Below are positions 25,227 through 33,524 of a stretch of DNA of 33,524 bases, one piece after another. Below the pieces are notes generated by a model. The model ran no database searches. It was not told where the DNA came from and saw only the letters and a program-made list of their open reading frames with translations. Both the position numbers and the translations under genes were made by a program. Every line of letters starts with the position of its first letter. Position 1 is the stretch's first letter. The DNA is from a virus: positions 1 through 33,524 of IMG/VR virus record IMGVR_UViG_3300042887_002682, one strand, 5' to 3'.

Positions 25227-26337
25227 AAATGGAAACCAGCCTCAAGAACTTAATGATCAACAAAGATTGGCAATTTTAAATGAGTGGAACAATCGTCCTA
25301 CTAATCCTCCTTCTTTGCTTGAACTTGTCAGGCTTGCTTTTCCTAACGTTGATGGCGCAGACGGTAGAAGTTGGCACGGTAAAAAGGTCAAAGAGTTCTT
25401 GTCAACAAGACAAATTAAAGCAAGAGCATCCTACGAATACTTAGCGAAAGATAAAATTGAACTATCTCCAGACCAGAGAGAATTTATTGCTAATAATGCC
25501 GGTTCAATGGGCGCACTTGAGATCACTAAGAGTATTTTTAATAACCAAAATCTTACTAGTCTCAGTCAAGAGACTCGTACAGTTATTGATTTCATTAAAA
25601 CTCTTGATCAGAAAGTAATTCAAGCAGGTCCAGTATCTCAAAGAGAAGTAGAGACTCTTGCTAACTCTGAATATATGCCGCCAAAGACATTTGAGCGGAT
25701 GTTGTTTCGCATAAATAAATATGTTCACGAAGGTATTGATAAAGACAAAGTAACTTCACGCCAGAAAGCTGCTATTAATGCTATCATTGGCTACATGCAC
25801 ACTTATCGTTTCTTGCATCAGATAAATAGTTATACTTCTAACATTGATCGTGAATTATTTGAAAGCTCATTTGTACGTTATACGTTTGACAAACCAGATC
25901 TCACTCAAGAAGAAGTAGACCAATACATTGTGTTGGCTACTGAAGTGGTAATTTCAGCTAATATTCAAGAAACAATTCAAACTCTGCAAGATCAGATTGA
26001 TGTAGAAGTAGATGGCGGCGGCAAAATTCCAATGGGTCTTATTGAAGCTATCAGTGGAGCAAGAGACGAGTATAACCAATCTACTATTCGCCAACAAAAG
26101 CTTCTCAATGACCTCAAAGTAAAGCGCAGTGATCGCCTTAGCAAGCAAATAAAAGAAAACGCCAGCATTCTTAATCTTGTTCAAATGTGGAAAGAAGAAG
26201 AATCCCGCGCTCAACTGCTAAAGCTTGCCGAAAGAAGAAAAGCAATGGTTAAAAATGAGATCGACAGGCTTTCTACAATGGATGAAATCAAATGTCGCAT
26301 CTTGGGAATTTCAGAAGATGAGGTGTTAAATGGCTGA
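25219..26337 (+). CDS. Hypothetical protein beside the terminase (372 aa)
   Basis: Overlaps the sigma-like gene by eight bases. The N-terminal part (RLAILNEWNNRPTNPPSLLE) looks like a helix-turn-helix DNA-binding domain, followed by a long helical region to the end. In this position (before nuclease, large terminase and portal) a small terminase or packaging protein is possible; I cannot show it. No named family. Confidence 0.6.
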   Translation: MSENGNQPQELNDQQRLAILNEWNNRPTNPPSLLELVRLAFPNVDGADGRSWHGKKVKEFLSTRQIKARASYEYLAKDKIELSPDQREFIANNAGSMGALEITKSIFNNQNLTSLSQETRTVIDFIKTLDQKVIQAGPVSQREVETLANSEYMPPKTFERMLFRINKYVHEGIDKDKVTSRQKAAINAIIGYMHTYRFLHQINSYTSNIDRELFESSFVRYTFDKPDLTQEEVDQYIVLATEVVISANIQETIQTLQDQIDVEVDGGGKIPMGLIEAISGARDEYNQSTIRQQKLLNDLKVKRSDRLSKQIKENASILNLVQMWKEEESRAQLLKLAERRKAMVKNEIDRLSTMDEIKCRILGISEDEVLNG

Positions 26338-27268
26338 GACCTGTAAAATATGTCAAAAAGTTTATGAAACTGATGTAGACTTTAATCGACATCTTAAAGC
26401 TCATAAAATAAGAGTAATTGAATATTATCAACAGCAATTGCCTCGCTATGATCTCTTCGATAATTCTATTATCAATTACAAAAATAAAGAACAGTATTTC
26501 TCTACTGATTTTAACAATAAAAACAATCTTAAAAACTGGCTCAAAGCTCAGTCCTTAGAGAAACAGCAAGAGTACTGTAGAAACTTTTTAGTTAAACGCA
26601 AAGAAAAGAAAAATCTAGAATATACTCCTTCTCAAGTTGAGTTAAGGAGCGTTCTAAGTCCAAGTGTTATTTATTTGCAAGAAATTTTTGGCGACTACTA
26701 TAAGCTTGCTGAAGAAATTGGATTTAAAAATAAATATGTATATCCAAAGAGCTTGGAAAACCTTCCCAAGCTACAAACTAAGGACTCAATAATTTATATT
26801 GATACCCGCGAACAGAAACCATTTATATTTAACATGGCTTCTGAAGTTCGCACTCTTAAATTTGGTGATTATGGATTTAGTCATCCAAGTTATGATGGCA
26901 AACTTTACTTTGAGAGAAAGTCTATCTCTGATTTTATAGGAACTTTGAGTGCTGGGTACGAAAGATTCTGTCGAGAGATTGAAAAAGCCAGCGAAGCAAA
27001 AGCTAACATGGTTATTATTGTTGAAGAAAGCTTGAGCAATACACTCTCATTTAACTATTTACCTCATGTGTATAAGAAAGCAACGAAGGTAAATCCAGAA
27101 TTTATTTTTCATAACGTTAGAGAGCTAATACAAAAATATCCACACGTTCAATTCTTGTTTGCAAAGGGGCGTAAGGAATCTGTTAGGATTATTGAGAAGA
27201 TGTTCTCAACTGATGAGAACTTTTTTAAATACGATCTACAACTTTGCTACGATCTAAAGATGTTATAA
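26330..27268 (+). CDS. ERCC4-type nuclease with an N-terminal C2H2 zinc finger
   Basis: 312 residues. A classical zinc finger (Cys5, Cys8, His21, His25) begins the protein. The nuclease part starts near residue 155: YIDTREQKPF, then KFGDYGF and YFERKSISDF, the G-D and E-R-K residues of the XPF/ERCC4 catalytic core, and ends SAGYERFCREIEKA. It likely cuts branched DNA in late replication or packaging. Overlaps the previous gene by eight bases and is one base from the terminase. Confidence 0.82.
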   Translation: MAETCKICQKVYETDVDFNRHLKAHKIRVIEYYQQQLPRYDLFDNSIINYKNKEQYFSTDFNNKNNLKNWLKAQSLEKQQEYCRNFLVKRKEKKNLEYTPSQVELRSVLSPSVIYLQEIFGDYYKLAEEIGFKNKYVYPKSLENLPKLQTKDSIIYIDTREQKPFIFNMASEVRTLKFGDYGFSHPSYDGKLYFERKSISDFIGTLSAGYERFCREIEKASEAKANMVIIVEESLSNTLSFNYLPHVYKKATKVNPEFIFHNVRELIQKYPHVQFLFAKGRKESVRIIEKMFSTDENFFKYDLQLCYDLKML

Positions 27269-27269
27269 T

Positions 27270-29111
27270 ATGTGGTATACCCCAGAAAAGTACAATAGAA
27301 TAATTCCTAACTTAAATGACGAATATTCTAAACTAAAAGATACTCTTGAAGATAAAGAAGCCAAAATAACTTTGGCTAAATTTTTGCGTTCAAATATAGG
27401 CATAACTACAGAGCTAATTTCTGGTATAAAATTATGGCCTTATCAAGAGATCGTAATCAAAGGAATGTTGAATCGCAATTTCTGCATGAACGTATGGGGT
27501 CGTGGTGCTTCCAAGTCTTTCTCTGCTGCGGTATTCTGTTTTTTGCAATGCATCTTTGAGCCTAAGAGCAAAATCCTAATTGCTGGTCCTACATTCAGAA
27601 CAGCAAGAAGTATTTTTAATTCAATAGAAAAGATTACTGAGTCTAAAGGCGCAGATTTATTGATGCAAGCGTTCGGCGCAAAATCAAAACGCAATGACGA
27701 ATATGATTGGTCAATAAACGAAGGCTCTATCAAAGCTATTCCTCTAAGCGGTGAAAAGATTCGTGGTTTCCGTGCTAATGTTCTTGTACTAGACGAGTTT
27801 TTATTATTGCCAGAAGATATTATTAAAAACGTATTGATGCCATTCTTGATTGTTCCTCAAGACATTAAAGAACGTATTAGTATTCGTGAACAAGAAGATG
27901 AATTAATTCGCCAAGGCGCAATGACAGAAGCTGATCGCATGGAATTTAAGAATACTTCCAAGATGATTGCTCTTTCCTCTGCTTCTTATACTTTTGAAAA
28001 CCTTTATAAAACTTATAAAGAATGGTGCGACAACATTTATTCCAAAGAACCAACAAGTGCAACTTACTTTGTATCACAATTAAGTTATGAAGCTTTGCCG
28101 CCAGAGATGATTGACTCTTCTATTACAGAAGAAGCTCAAAACGGTGGCTCTTCTCATGCTTCTTTCTTGAGAGAATACTGCGCTCAGTTTACTGACGGTA
28201 GCGATTCTTACTTCAGCATGAAGAAGATGGAAGAATGCACTCTTAAGTTTGAAGAAAGGCCACATTCTCAAATCAGAGGAGATTCTGGCAAGCAATATAT
28301 CTTAGCAATGGACCCTAACATGAGCGACAGTCCAAATGCTGACTATTTTGCAATGGCAATTTTAGAAATAGACCGAGAAAATAAGAATGATGTTCTTGTT
28401 CATGCATACGCAGGTCTTGGAAGCTTAAATAGTCATATTAAATATTTTCATTACTTAATGACTAGCTTTAATATTGTTTATATCATTTGCGATAATGCTG
28501 GTGCTGATATTTTCTTCAACACTTATAATGAATCTCAGTATGTAAACTCGGAATCTGAGAAGATAAAGTTTATTGACTTCGATTCTGATCTTGAGGGTAT
28601 TGAATATACGAAGATGGTTCAGAAGGCTAAGAGTCAATATAATCTTGAGAATAGGCAAATAGCAGTAACTCAGGTATTCACAACTACATTTATTCGAAGA
28701 GGTAACGAAAATCTGCAAGCAGCCATTGACTATAAGAAAATTTGGTTCGCATCTAAAACTGTAGCCAATGAATCTTTCTTTAATGAAGAAATAAACAAGA
28801 GAATACCTGAAGATCTTATATTCATAGAAGACATTAAAGATTGGAATAAGCTAGACCTTATAGAACATCAAGATTTATTGGTTTACAATACCAAAAAGCA
28901 ATGCTCGCTTGTAGAATTTACTACTAGCAGCCGTGGATCTGTTAATTTTGATTTACCTCAACACTTAAAACGCTCCAATTCCCCTAACAGAGCAAGAAAA
29001 GATAATTACACGGCTTTAATGTTAGCGAAATGGGGTTCCAAATGCTATAATGATATCATGACTACTGAAAATAAAATAGTAGCTGCGGGATTTACACCAA
29101 TTTTAATTTAA
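27270..29111 (+). CDS. terL: Large terminase subunit
   Basis: 613 residues. ATPase: Walker A-like WGRGASKS at residues 76-83 and Walker B VLVLDEF at about 170-176. Nuclease: AMDPNMSDS near 345 and ICDNAGAD near 406, the RuvC-like acidic positions. It is the packaging motor that drives DNA into the prohead and cuts the concatemer. Length and domain order are normal for T4-like terminases. The portal follows 24 bases later. Confidence 0.92.
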   Translation: MWYTPEKYNRIIPNLNDEYSKLKDTLEDKEAKITLAKFLRSNIGITTELISGIKLWPYQEIVIKGMLNRNFCMNVWGRGASKSFSAAVFCFLQCIFEPKSKILIAGPTFRTARSIFNSIEKITESKGADLLMQAFGAKSKRNDEYDWSINEGSIKAIPLSGEKIRGFRANVLVLDEFLLLPEDIIKNVLMPFLIVPQDIKERISIREQEDELIRQGAMTEADRMEFKNTSKMIALSSASYTFENLYKTYKEWCDNIYSKEPTSATYFVSQLSYEALPPEMIDSSITEEAQNGGSSHASFLREYCAQFTDGSDSYFSMKKMEECTLKFEERPHSQIRGDSGKQYILAMDPNMSDSPNADYFAMAILEIDRENKNDVLVHAYAGLGSLNSHIKYFHYLMTSFNIVYIICDNAGADIFFNTYNESQYVNSESEKIKFIDFDSDLEGIEYTKMVQKAKSQYNLENRQIAVTQVFTTTFIRRGNENLQAAIDYKKIWFASKTVANESFFNEEINKRIPEDLIFIEDIKDWNKLDLIEHQDLLVYNTKKQCSLVEFTTSSRGSVNFDLPQHLKRSNSPNRARKDNYTALMLAKWGSKCYNDIMTTENKIVAAGFTPILI

Positions 29112-29135
29112 AATGTGTAATTAATTATTAGGCTT

Positions 29136-31022
29136 ATGGCAAAGGTTAAAAAAGAAAAAATTGAGGAATCTTCTTTCGCTCCAATGATGGTAGAAGGCTC
29201 TACTCCTGCTCATGGCGGTGTAGCAAGCAGGGTTACCGAGACAAGAAGCCGTAGAAATGCCGCATCAACGATTGAGAGAACAGATCGTTTTCGCAATATC
29301 GATGATGGAATGGTGCCATTTAACTATGCCACTGGATATAATTACAATAAGTCTAATATTGACGTAAGAGATACTGTAATTCTATGCCAAAAAGCTTATT
29401 ATAATTTTGGTCTTTTTAGAAATACCATTGACCTAATGTCAGAATTGTCTTGTGGTAACATTCATCTTAAAGGTGGCAATAAAAGCGCAAGAGATTTCTT
29501 TCAAGCCTTATTTAACAAGATAAATATTACTGCTCTTCAAGATAAATTCTTTAGAGAGTATTATCGTTCTGGAAATGTTTTCATTTATAGATACGATACT
29601 ACCATAAGAGAAGAAGATGTGTCTAAAATTAGCCAAGTTTTCGGATCTGAAGCTTTGGCGGCAAAAGTTTCTCTTCCTGCTAGATACATAATTATTAATC
29701 CAGCAGATGTTCAAGTAAATGGTAACCTTTCTTTCAATAGAGGGCAGTACTATAAAGTATTGACTGATTATGAACTTGAGCAAATCAGACATCCAAGAAC
29801 AGAAGAAGACAAAGAAATATTAGACTCTCTTGATCCATTAGTAAAAGAGCAAGTTTTAAAAGGAAAAGCTACAGCAGTTCTCTTACATTTGGATACCAAG
29901 AAATTCTATGCTGTATTCTACAAAAAGCAAGACTATGAACCTTTTGCTGTGCCTATGGGTTTCCCAGTTCTTGAAGATATTAGCGCAAAAATCGAAATGC
30001 GCCGTATGGATATGGCTCTTACAAGAACAATCCAGCAAGTTATCTTGCTCGTAACAATGGGTGCTGAACCTGACAAGGGCGGCGTTAACCAAGAGAACTT
30101 AAAAACAATGCAAAATCTCTTTGCTAATCAATCAATTGGCAGAGTTTTGATTGCAGACTATACAACAAAAGCAGAGTTTGTTATCCCTCAAATTGCTGAC
30201 ATTCTTGATCCTAAAAAGTATGAAGTAATTGATAAGGACATTAATATTGGATTAAATAATATCTTAATAACAAACGAAAAATTTGCTAACACTAGCGCAA
30301 AGATTTCTTTATTGAGTCAAAAATTATTACAAGCTAGACAAGCTTTCGTAACTGACTTTCTGCTTCCTGAAGTAAAAAGAATTTCTAAAGAAATTGGATT
30401 TAAAGTATTTCCTACTCCTTTCTTTGAGGATATGGATCTCAAGACAGATCAAAATCTTAACAGAATTTATACTCGCCTTATTGAACTTGGAGTTCTCACT
30501 CCAGAAGAGGGTCTTAAGGCTATTGAAACGGGAGTCCTTCCAACTCCAGATGAGTCTGTTCAGTCTCAAACATCGTTTGTTGACTTGAAAGACAAAGGAT
30601 TTTATCAGCCCTTAATTGGTGGTCCTAAAGTAGAAGCGGGTAGACCCGGAGGAACCACAGGGATTAAACAAGCTACCAAAAATGTTAAGCCAATCGGCAC
30701 TTCTTCTAAAGCTAATTACAGTGTTATGAAATTAAAAAACATTGTAGAAGCTACAAGCAAATTAGGAGATGAAGTAGAAGCTTCTTTAAAGAAGAAACAT
30801 AAGCTTAAAAAGCTAAACGATAAACAAAAAGAAGTTGCCCTTGATATTACTAAGATTATTGTCGCTAATGAAGACAAATCTAATTGGACTTCTAAAATAA
30901 ATGAATATATTGAAACTCCTGTAGATAAAAATCCTCAAAGAATTGAAGAAATTCACGAAATAGCTTGCGAGCATCAAGTCGATTCTTACATGGCTAGTTT
31001 GCTGTACCATAGCAAAATATAA
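29136..31022 (+). CDS. Portal protein
   Basis: 628 residues, the size expected. The position after the large terminase supports it, as do the central core (KAYYNFGLFRNTIDLMSELS, then a wing region) and a helical segment around MALTRTIQQVILLVTMGAE. It forms the dodecameric ring at one capsid vertex and docks the terminase. The C-terminal 120 residues are charged and helical. The last base is shared with the next ATG (TAATG). Confidence 0.85.
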   Translation: MAKVKKEKIEESSFAPMMVEGSTPAHGGVASRVTETRSRRNAASTIERTDRFRNIDDGMVPFNYATGYNYNKSNIDVRDTVILCQKAYYNFGLFRNTIDLMSELSCGNIHLKGGNKSARDFFQALFNKINITALQDKFFREYYRSGNVFIYRYDTTIREEDVSKISQVFGSEALAAKVSLPARYIIINPADVQVNGNLSFNRGQYYKVLTDYELEQIRHPRTEEDKEILDSLDPLVKEQVLKGKATAVLLHLDTKKFYAVFYKKQDYEPFAVPMGFPVLEDISAKIEMRRMDMALTRTIQQVILLVTMGAEPDKGGVNQENLKTMQNLFANQSIGRVLIADYTTKAEFVIPQIADILDPKKYEVIDKDINIGLNNILITNEKFANTSAKISLLSQKLLQARQAFVTDFLLPEVKRISKEIGFKVFPTPFFEDMDLKTDQNLNRIYTRLIELGVLTPEEGLKAIETGVLPTPDESVQSQTSFVDLKDKGFYQPLIGGPKVEAGRPGGTTGIKQATKNVKPIGTSSKANYSVMKLKNIVEATSKLGDEVEASLKKKHKLKKLNDKQKEVALDITKIIVANEDKSNWTSKINEYIETPVDKNPQRIEEIHEIACEHQVDSYMASLLYHSKI

Positions 31023-32296
31023 TGGCTACAAATAGAGTAATATATAATAACGAATTGCTATTCGTTGGACCTGCTCCAGCGAGTGGTTACTTTTTTTCTG
31101 ATCCAAATGGTAACTTGTTTAATACTGGGGTTTACAATCTAATTCAACCTCTTAAAAGAATAAATCAATTCAGTTATCAAATCAATACTCAGCCATTAAG
31201 ATTCTCAGAGATTGGAAATGCTTCTGCAATTTATGATTATACATTAACCCCTCCTGATGTTAGTATTAGTTTTAATTATAACATAAAAGATTTGAGAAAT
31301 GAAGCTCGTATGGGCTTCTATGTTAACCTCGGGCCTCCAAACTTAGACCAATTTGATGGCGGTCAAGTTTATCCTAGTGGCAATATCCTTTCTGGATTTT
31401 CTTTTGGAGATCAAAGTTATGCTTTTAATACAGACCTAACTCAAGCCACCAATAACACCTTTAAATATCCATTCAAATACAGAGATCAGCGTAATTTATT
31501 CTTAACTATCACTCCAAATAATACAGACGCAATAGGAAATAATATTTCTGGCTTTCCAGTCTTAGCTTTTGGCAATTGCTACATAACTTCTTATGGAGTT
31601 CAGGCTCAAGTAAATGATTTTCCTAAAGCTACTGTTAATTATGCGGCTCATAATGTAATATACTATTCTTCTGGAATAAACGCAACATCTCCTTACCTAG
31701 ATCCAAAAAGTGGCTCACTAAATACTGGGGTTCGTTTCAACATTCCAAACTACAATTCATTAGTGGAAGAAACTGGAAATGCTATTTCTGTTTTGCTTCC
31801 CGGTGAGATTGTTATTGATATTTATGATGTAAATTCTACTTCTAAAACTAAGTCTAATAGAATAGTTCAAGATGCTGCAATACAAAGCTTCAACTTTAGC
31901 GTTCCTCTAGAGAGAGAGCCTTTAAAAACATTAGGCTATGTTTATCCCGTAGATAGACAAATAAACACTCCAATTACTGTTGAAGGGTCTTTTTCTACTA
32001 TTTATAGGAATTTAAACTATTCAGGAGATTTATTATCAGATATAAAGTCTAATTCTAAATACGATATTGTTATCAAGATGAATAAGAGTTCTGATACGAT
32101 TATTAGATACGATATCAGAGGCGCAAAATTCAAAGACTTGTCTTACGACTCTTCAATCGGTGCAAATGCTGTTTTAGATTTTAGTTTTTATTGTGATATG
32201 GATCTAAATTCTTATCCTCATTCTAATGGTTTGTTCATGAGCGGACTATTAAAAGGATTAAGTTACACGAATTTTAATACTAACGGTCCATTATAA
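31022..32296 (+). CDS. Virion structural protein, tail-tube-like
   Basis: 424 residues, overlapping the portal stop by one base. Beta-rich with many Asn, Tyr, Ser and Gly, and with a C-terminal domain (VIKMNKSSDTIIRYDIRGAK, DLSYDSSIGANAVLDFSF) like phage tail-tube or similar barrel proteins. No hydrophobic signal. Tail tube is the likeliest reading, other virion barrels are possible. Confidence 0.6.
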   Translation: MATNRVIYNNELLFVGPAPASGYFFSDPNGNLFNTGVYNLIQPLKRINQFSYQINTQPLRFSEIGNASAIYDYTLTPPDVSISFNYNIKDLRNEARMGFYVNLGPPNLDQFDGGQVYPSGNILSGFSFGDQSYAFNTDLTQATNNTFKYPFKYRDQRNLFLTITPNNTDAIGNNISGFPVLAFGNCYITSYGVQAQVNDFPKATVNYAAHNVIYYSSGINATSPYLDPKSGSLNTGVRFNIPNYNSLVEETGNAISVLLPGEIVIDIYDVNSTSKTKSNRIVQDAAIQSFNFSVPLEREPLKTLGYVYPVDRQINTPITVEGSFSTIYRNLNYSGDLLSDIKSNSKYDIVIKMNKSSDTIIRYDIRGAKFKDLSYDSSIGANAVLDFSFYCDMDLNSYPHSNGLFMSGLLKGLSYTNFNTNGPL

Positions 32297-32321
32297 TTTC
32301 CTTAATCGGTAAATTTTAGTG

Positions 32322-32329
32322 TATAAATA
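32322..32329 (+). promoter_or_regulatory. TATAAATA, T4-like late promoter core
   Basis: An exact TATAAATA in the 47-base gap after the tail-tube-like gene, 14 bases before ATG 32344. A phage sigma-like factor is encoded upstream in this window. Confidence 0.5.
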
Positions 32330-32343
32330 ATAAGCTACAAAAT

Positions 32344-32748
32344 ATGAATCTACAGGGTTTAGAAATTGAAATCTTAGAATCAAAGAGGTCTGGGCCTAAA
32401 AGCTCTGCTCAGACCCCTTCGAAACCCTCTGAAAGACGCAAAGGATCTGCGAAAAATCCTGCCGGTAGCGCAGGTACAAAAAGCGACAAAGCAATACAGT
32501 TTTCTGCTAAAGTAGTTGAAGCTTTAAAGTCTAAAGTTAGAGAGCATAACAGTAAATACTCTAAGAAAGTAAGCTTAAGTCAATTAAAGAAAGTATTTAG
32601 AAGAGGCGCAGGAGCATATAGTTCATCGCATCGACCCGGAGTTTCAAGAACAGCTTGGGCTTTAGCTCGCGTAAATGCATTTTTAAGACTTGTTAGAGGT
32701 GGCAAAGTAAAAGATAGTTATAGAAAAGCAGATAAGGATCTCCTATGA
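32344..32748 (+). CDS. DUF5824-like phage protein
   Basis: 134 residues. A short N-terminal MNLQGLEIEILE is followed by a Ser, Lys and Pro-rich linker, and the C-terminal half SRTAWALARVNAFLRLVRGG, preceded by RRGAGAYSSSHRPG, matches the conserved motif of DUF5824-type phage proteins, seen near head genes. Role unknown. Its start overlaps no gene and has a late-promoter-like box. Confidence 0.75.
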   Translation: MNLQGLEIEILESKRSGPKSSAQTPSKPSERRKGSAKNPAGSAGTKSDKAIQFSAKVVEALKSKVREHNSKYSKKVSLSQLKKVFRRGAGAYSSSHRPGVSRTAWALARVNAFLRLVRGGKVKDSYRKADKDLL

Positions 32749-33278
32749 ATAACAAATTATATAAAAGAGGAGACTTTTGCAATGTTAGACAAAAATATTT
32801 TTGGAGTTACATAAATAAAAATAGAGAGTACTGGATTTCTATAGAGAAATTTAATACTTATAAAAGCAAGCAAGCATCTATTGAGTATAGGCAAAAGAAG
32901 AAAAAGTGGGATTCTTCTTATCAAGAGATAGCTAATAGCAAAAGAAAAGAAAGATATAAACAAGATTTAAATTATAGAAATAATAGGCTTTCTCAATCTA
33001 AAATTAGTAGAGAAAAAAATAAAAAATCTCGCTCTTTATATCATTTGTCTAAACATGCAAATTCAGAAAGAGCTAGAAGAGAAAAAGTTAAAACACATTT
33101 AATTTTGCGCCGTTTTTGCGAAGTCTTTTATGATACAGCTAAGTCTTTAGAATCAATTACTGGTGAGAAATATCATGTAGATCATATTATCCCATTATCA
33201 AAAGGCGGTAGGCATGAACCTTGGAATTTACAAGTCTTAACGGCTAAAGAAAACTTAAAAAAATCTAATAAAATATGA
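32745..33278 (+). CDS. HNH endonuclease
   Basis: 177 residues. The C-terminal block YHVDHIIPLSKGGRHEPWNL, followed by QVLTAKENLKKSNKI, is the standard HNH motif (D-H, H, N). The first 120 residues are very basic and rich in Lys, Arg and Tyr. It starts four bases inside the DUF5824-like gene and ends four bases into the next, so it is inserted in the late operon, most likely as a homing endonuclease. Confidence 0.85.
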   Translation: MNNKLYKRGDFCNVRQKYFWSYINKNREYWISIEKFNTYKSKQASIEYRQKKKKWDSSYQEIANSKRKERYKQDLNYRNNRLSQSKISREKNKKSRSLYHLSKHANSERARREKVKTHLILRRFCEVFYDTAKSLESITGEKYHVDHIIPLSKGGRHEPWNLQVLTAKENLKKSNKI

Positions 33279-33442
33279 AAAATTTAGAAATAGATGTATT
33301 AGAAGATGTAAATCTTTTAGAAGAAGATTTTTCGCAAGCAGAAGCGGACATTAAAGAATTTCAATTAGATTATGATTTTCAAGATGTTGAAGATCTTTAT
33401 TTAAACGATGATGACTCAATCCAATTTTGGTACGAATTATGA
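33275..33442 (+). CDS. Small acidic protein (55 aa)
   Basis: Starts MKNLEIDVLEDVNLLEEDFS; very acidic throughout with a C-terminal WYEL. The ATG overlaps the HNH stop by four bases and the TGA overlaps the next ATG. Its N-terminal LEIDVLE resembles the starts of the DUF5824-like gene and of the next gene. Confidence 0.65.
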   Translation: MKNLEIDVLEDVNLLEEDFSQAEADIKEFQLDYDFQDVEDLYLNDDDSIQFWYEL

Positions 33443-33524
33443 AAACCAAAGAACTAGAAATCGATATCTCCTCTAATATTATCGCCGCAGACAAAGAAAA
33501 GAAAACATTAAATAAGCCATTCAG
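33439..33524 (+). CDS. Start of a late gene cut by the window edge
   Basis: ATGA overlap with the upstream gene. The visible 28 residues read MKTKELEIDISSNIIAADKE and on. It shares the LEI-acidic-hydrophobic N-terminal pattern. Function cannot be told from this fragment; a prohead or internal protein is possible by position. Confidence 0.6.
   Translation, partial: MKTKELEIDISSNIIAADKEKKTLNKPF

Overview
The window looks like part of the genome of a large tailed double-stranded DNA phage (Caudoviricetes). A late-gene block runs from about 22.2 kb to the right edge. It holds PhoH, a sigma-like factor, an ERCC4-type nuclease, the large terminase, the portal, a tail-tube-like protein, a DUF5824-like protein and an HNH endonuclease, and it is accompanied by seven phage tRNA genes and dense short overlapping ORFs. 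The host cannot be named. Start codons almost never carry a Shine-Dalgarno sequence; many read TAATATG, and several promoters sit so close to the ATG that the mRNA should be leaderless. The sigma-like factor and some TATAAATA boxes recall T4-type late transcription.

Layout. (1) 1-7317: AT-rich, tightly packed small genes on the + strand (two YopX-family paralogs, several zinc-ribbon proteins, two membrane proteins, many unknowns). (2) 7318-8072: a non-coding AT-rich region with four CCCTAGG repeats and a 40-bp-period direct repeat. (3) 8073-10950: tRNA genes (Asn, Lys, Met or Ile2, Ile-UAU, Leu, Arg, Gln), apparent structured RNAs inside the tRNA cluster, and small genes including a tandem paralog pair. 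(4) 11070-21876: the unusual part. Fourteen copies of an exactly 39-bp imperfect palindrome (ATAGTTT ... AAACTAT, centre usually GGGGTGCCC) separate fourteen gene units. Each unit holds one to four genes; most have a recognisable promoter and terminator. Units point either way, and some are GC-rich while neighbours are AT-rich. Cargo includes DUF932, GP88-like, DUF2958, a lysozyme-like protein, zinc-binding proteins and small unknowns. (5) 21877-22216: repeat-rich non-coding border. (6) 22217-33524: the conserved core listed above.

How it fits together. The core block makes the virion and packages DNA; the sigma-like factor probably directs late transcription. The 39-bp elements look like boundaries of exchangeable cassettes. 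Inner arms of different elements differ in sequence yet stay complementary. Half-elements occur in different combinations, and the similarity of flanking DNA changes partner exactly at the element. The nearest known parallels are morons and the mobile regulatory cassettes described in T4-type phages, but a fixed-length 39-bp site repeated fourteen times in one array does not match any named system I recognise. No recombinase is visible in the window, so mobility is an inference.
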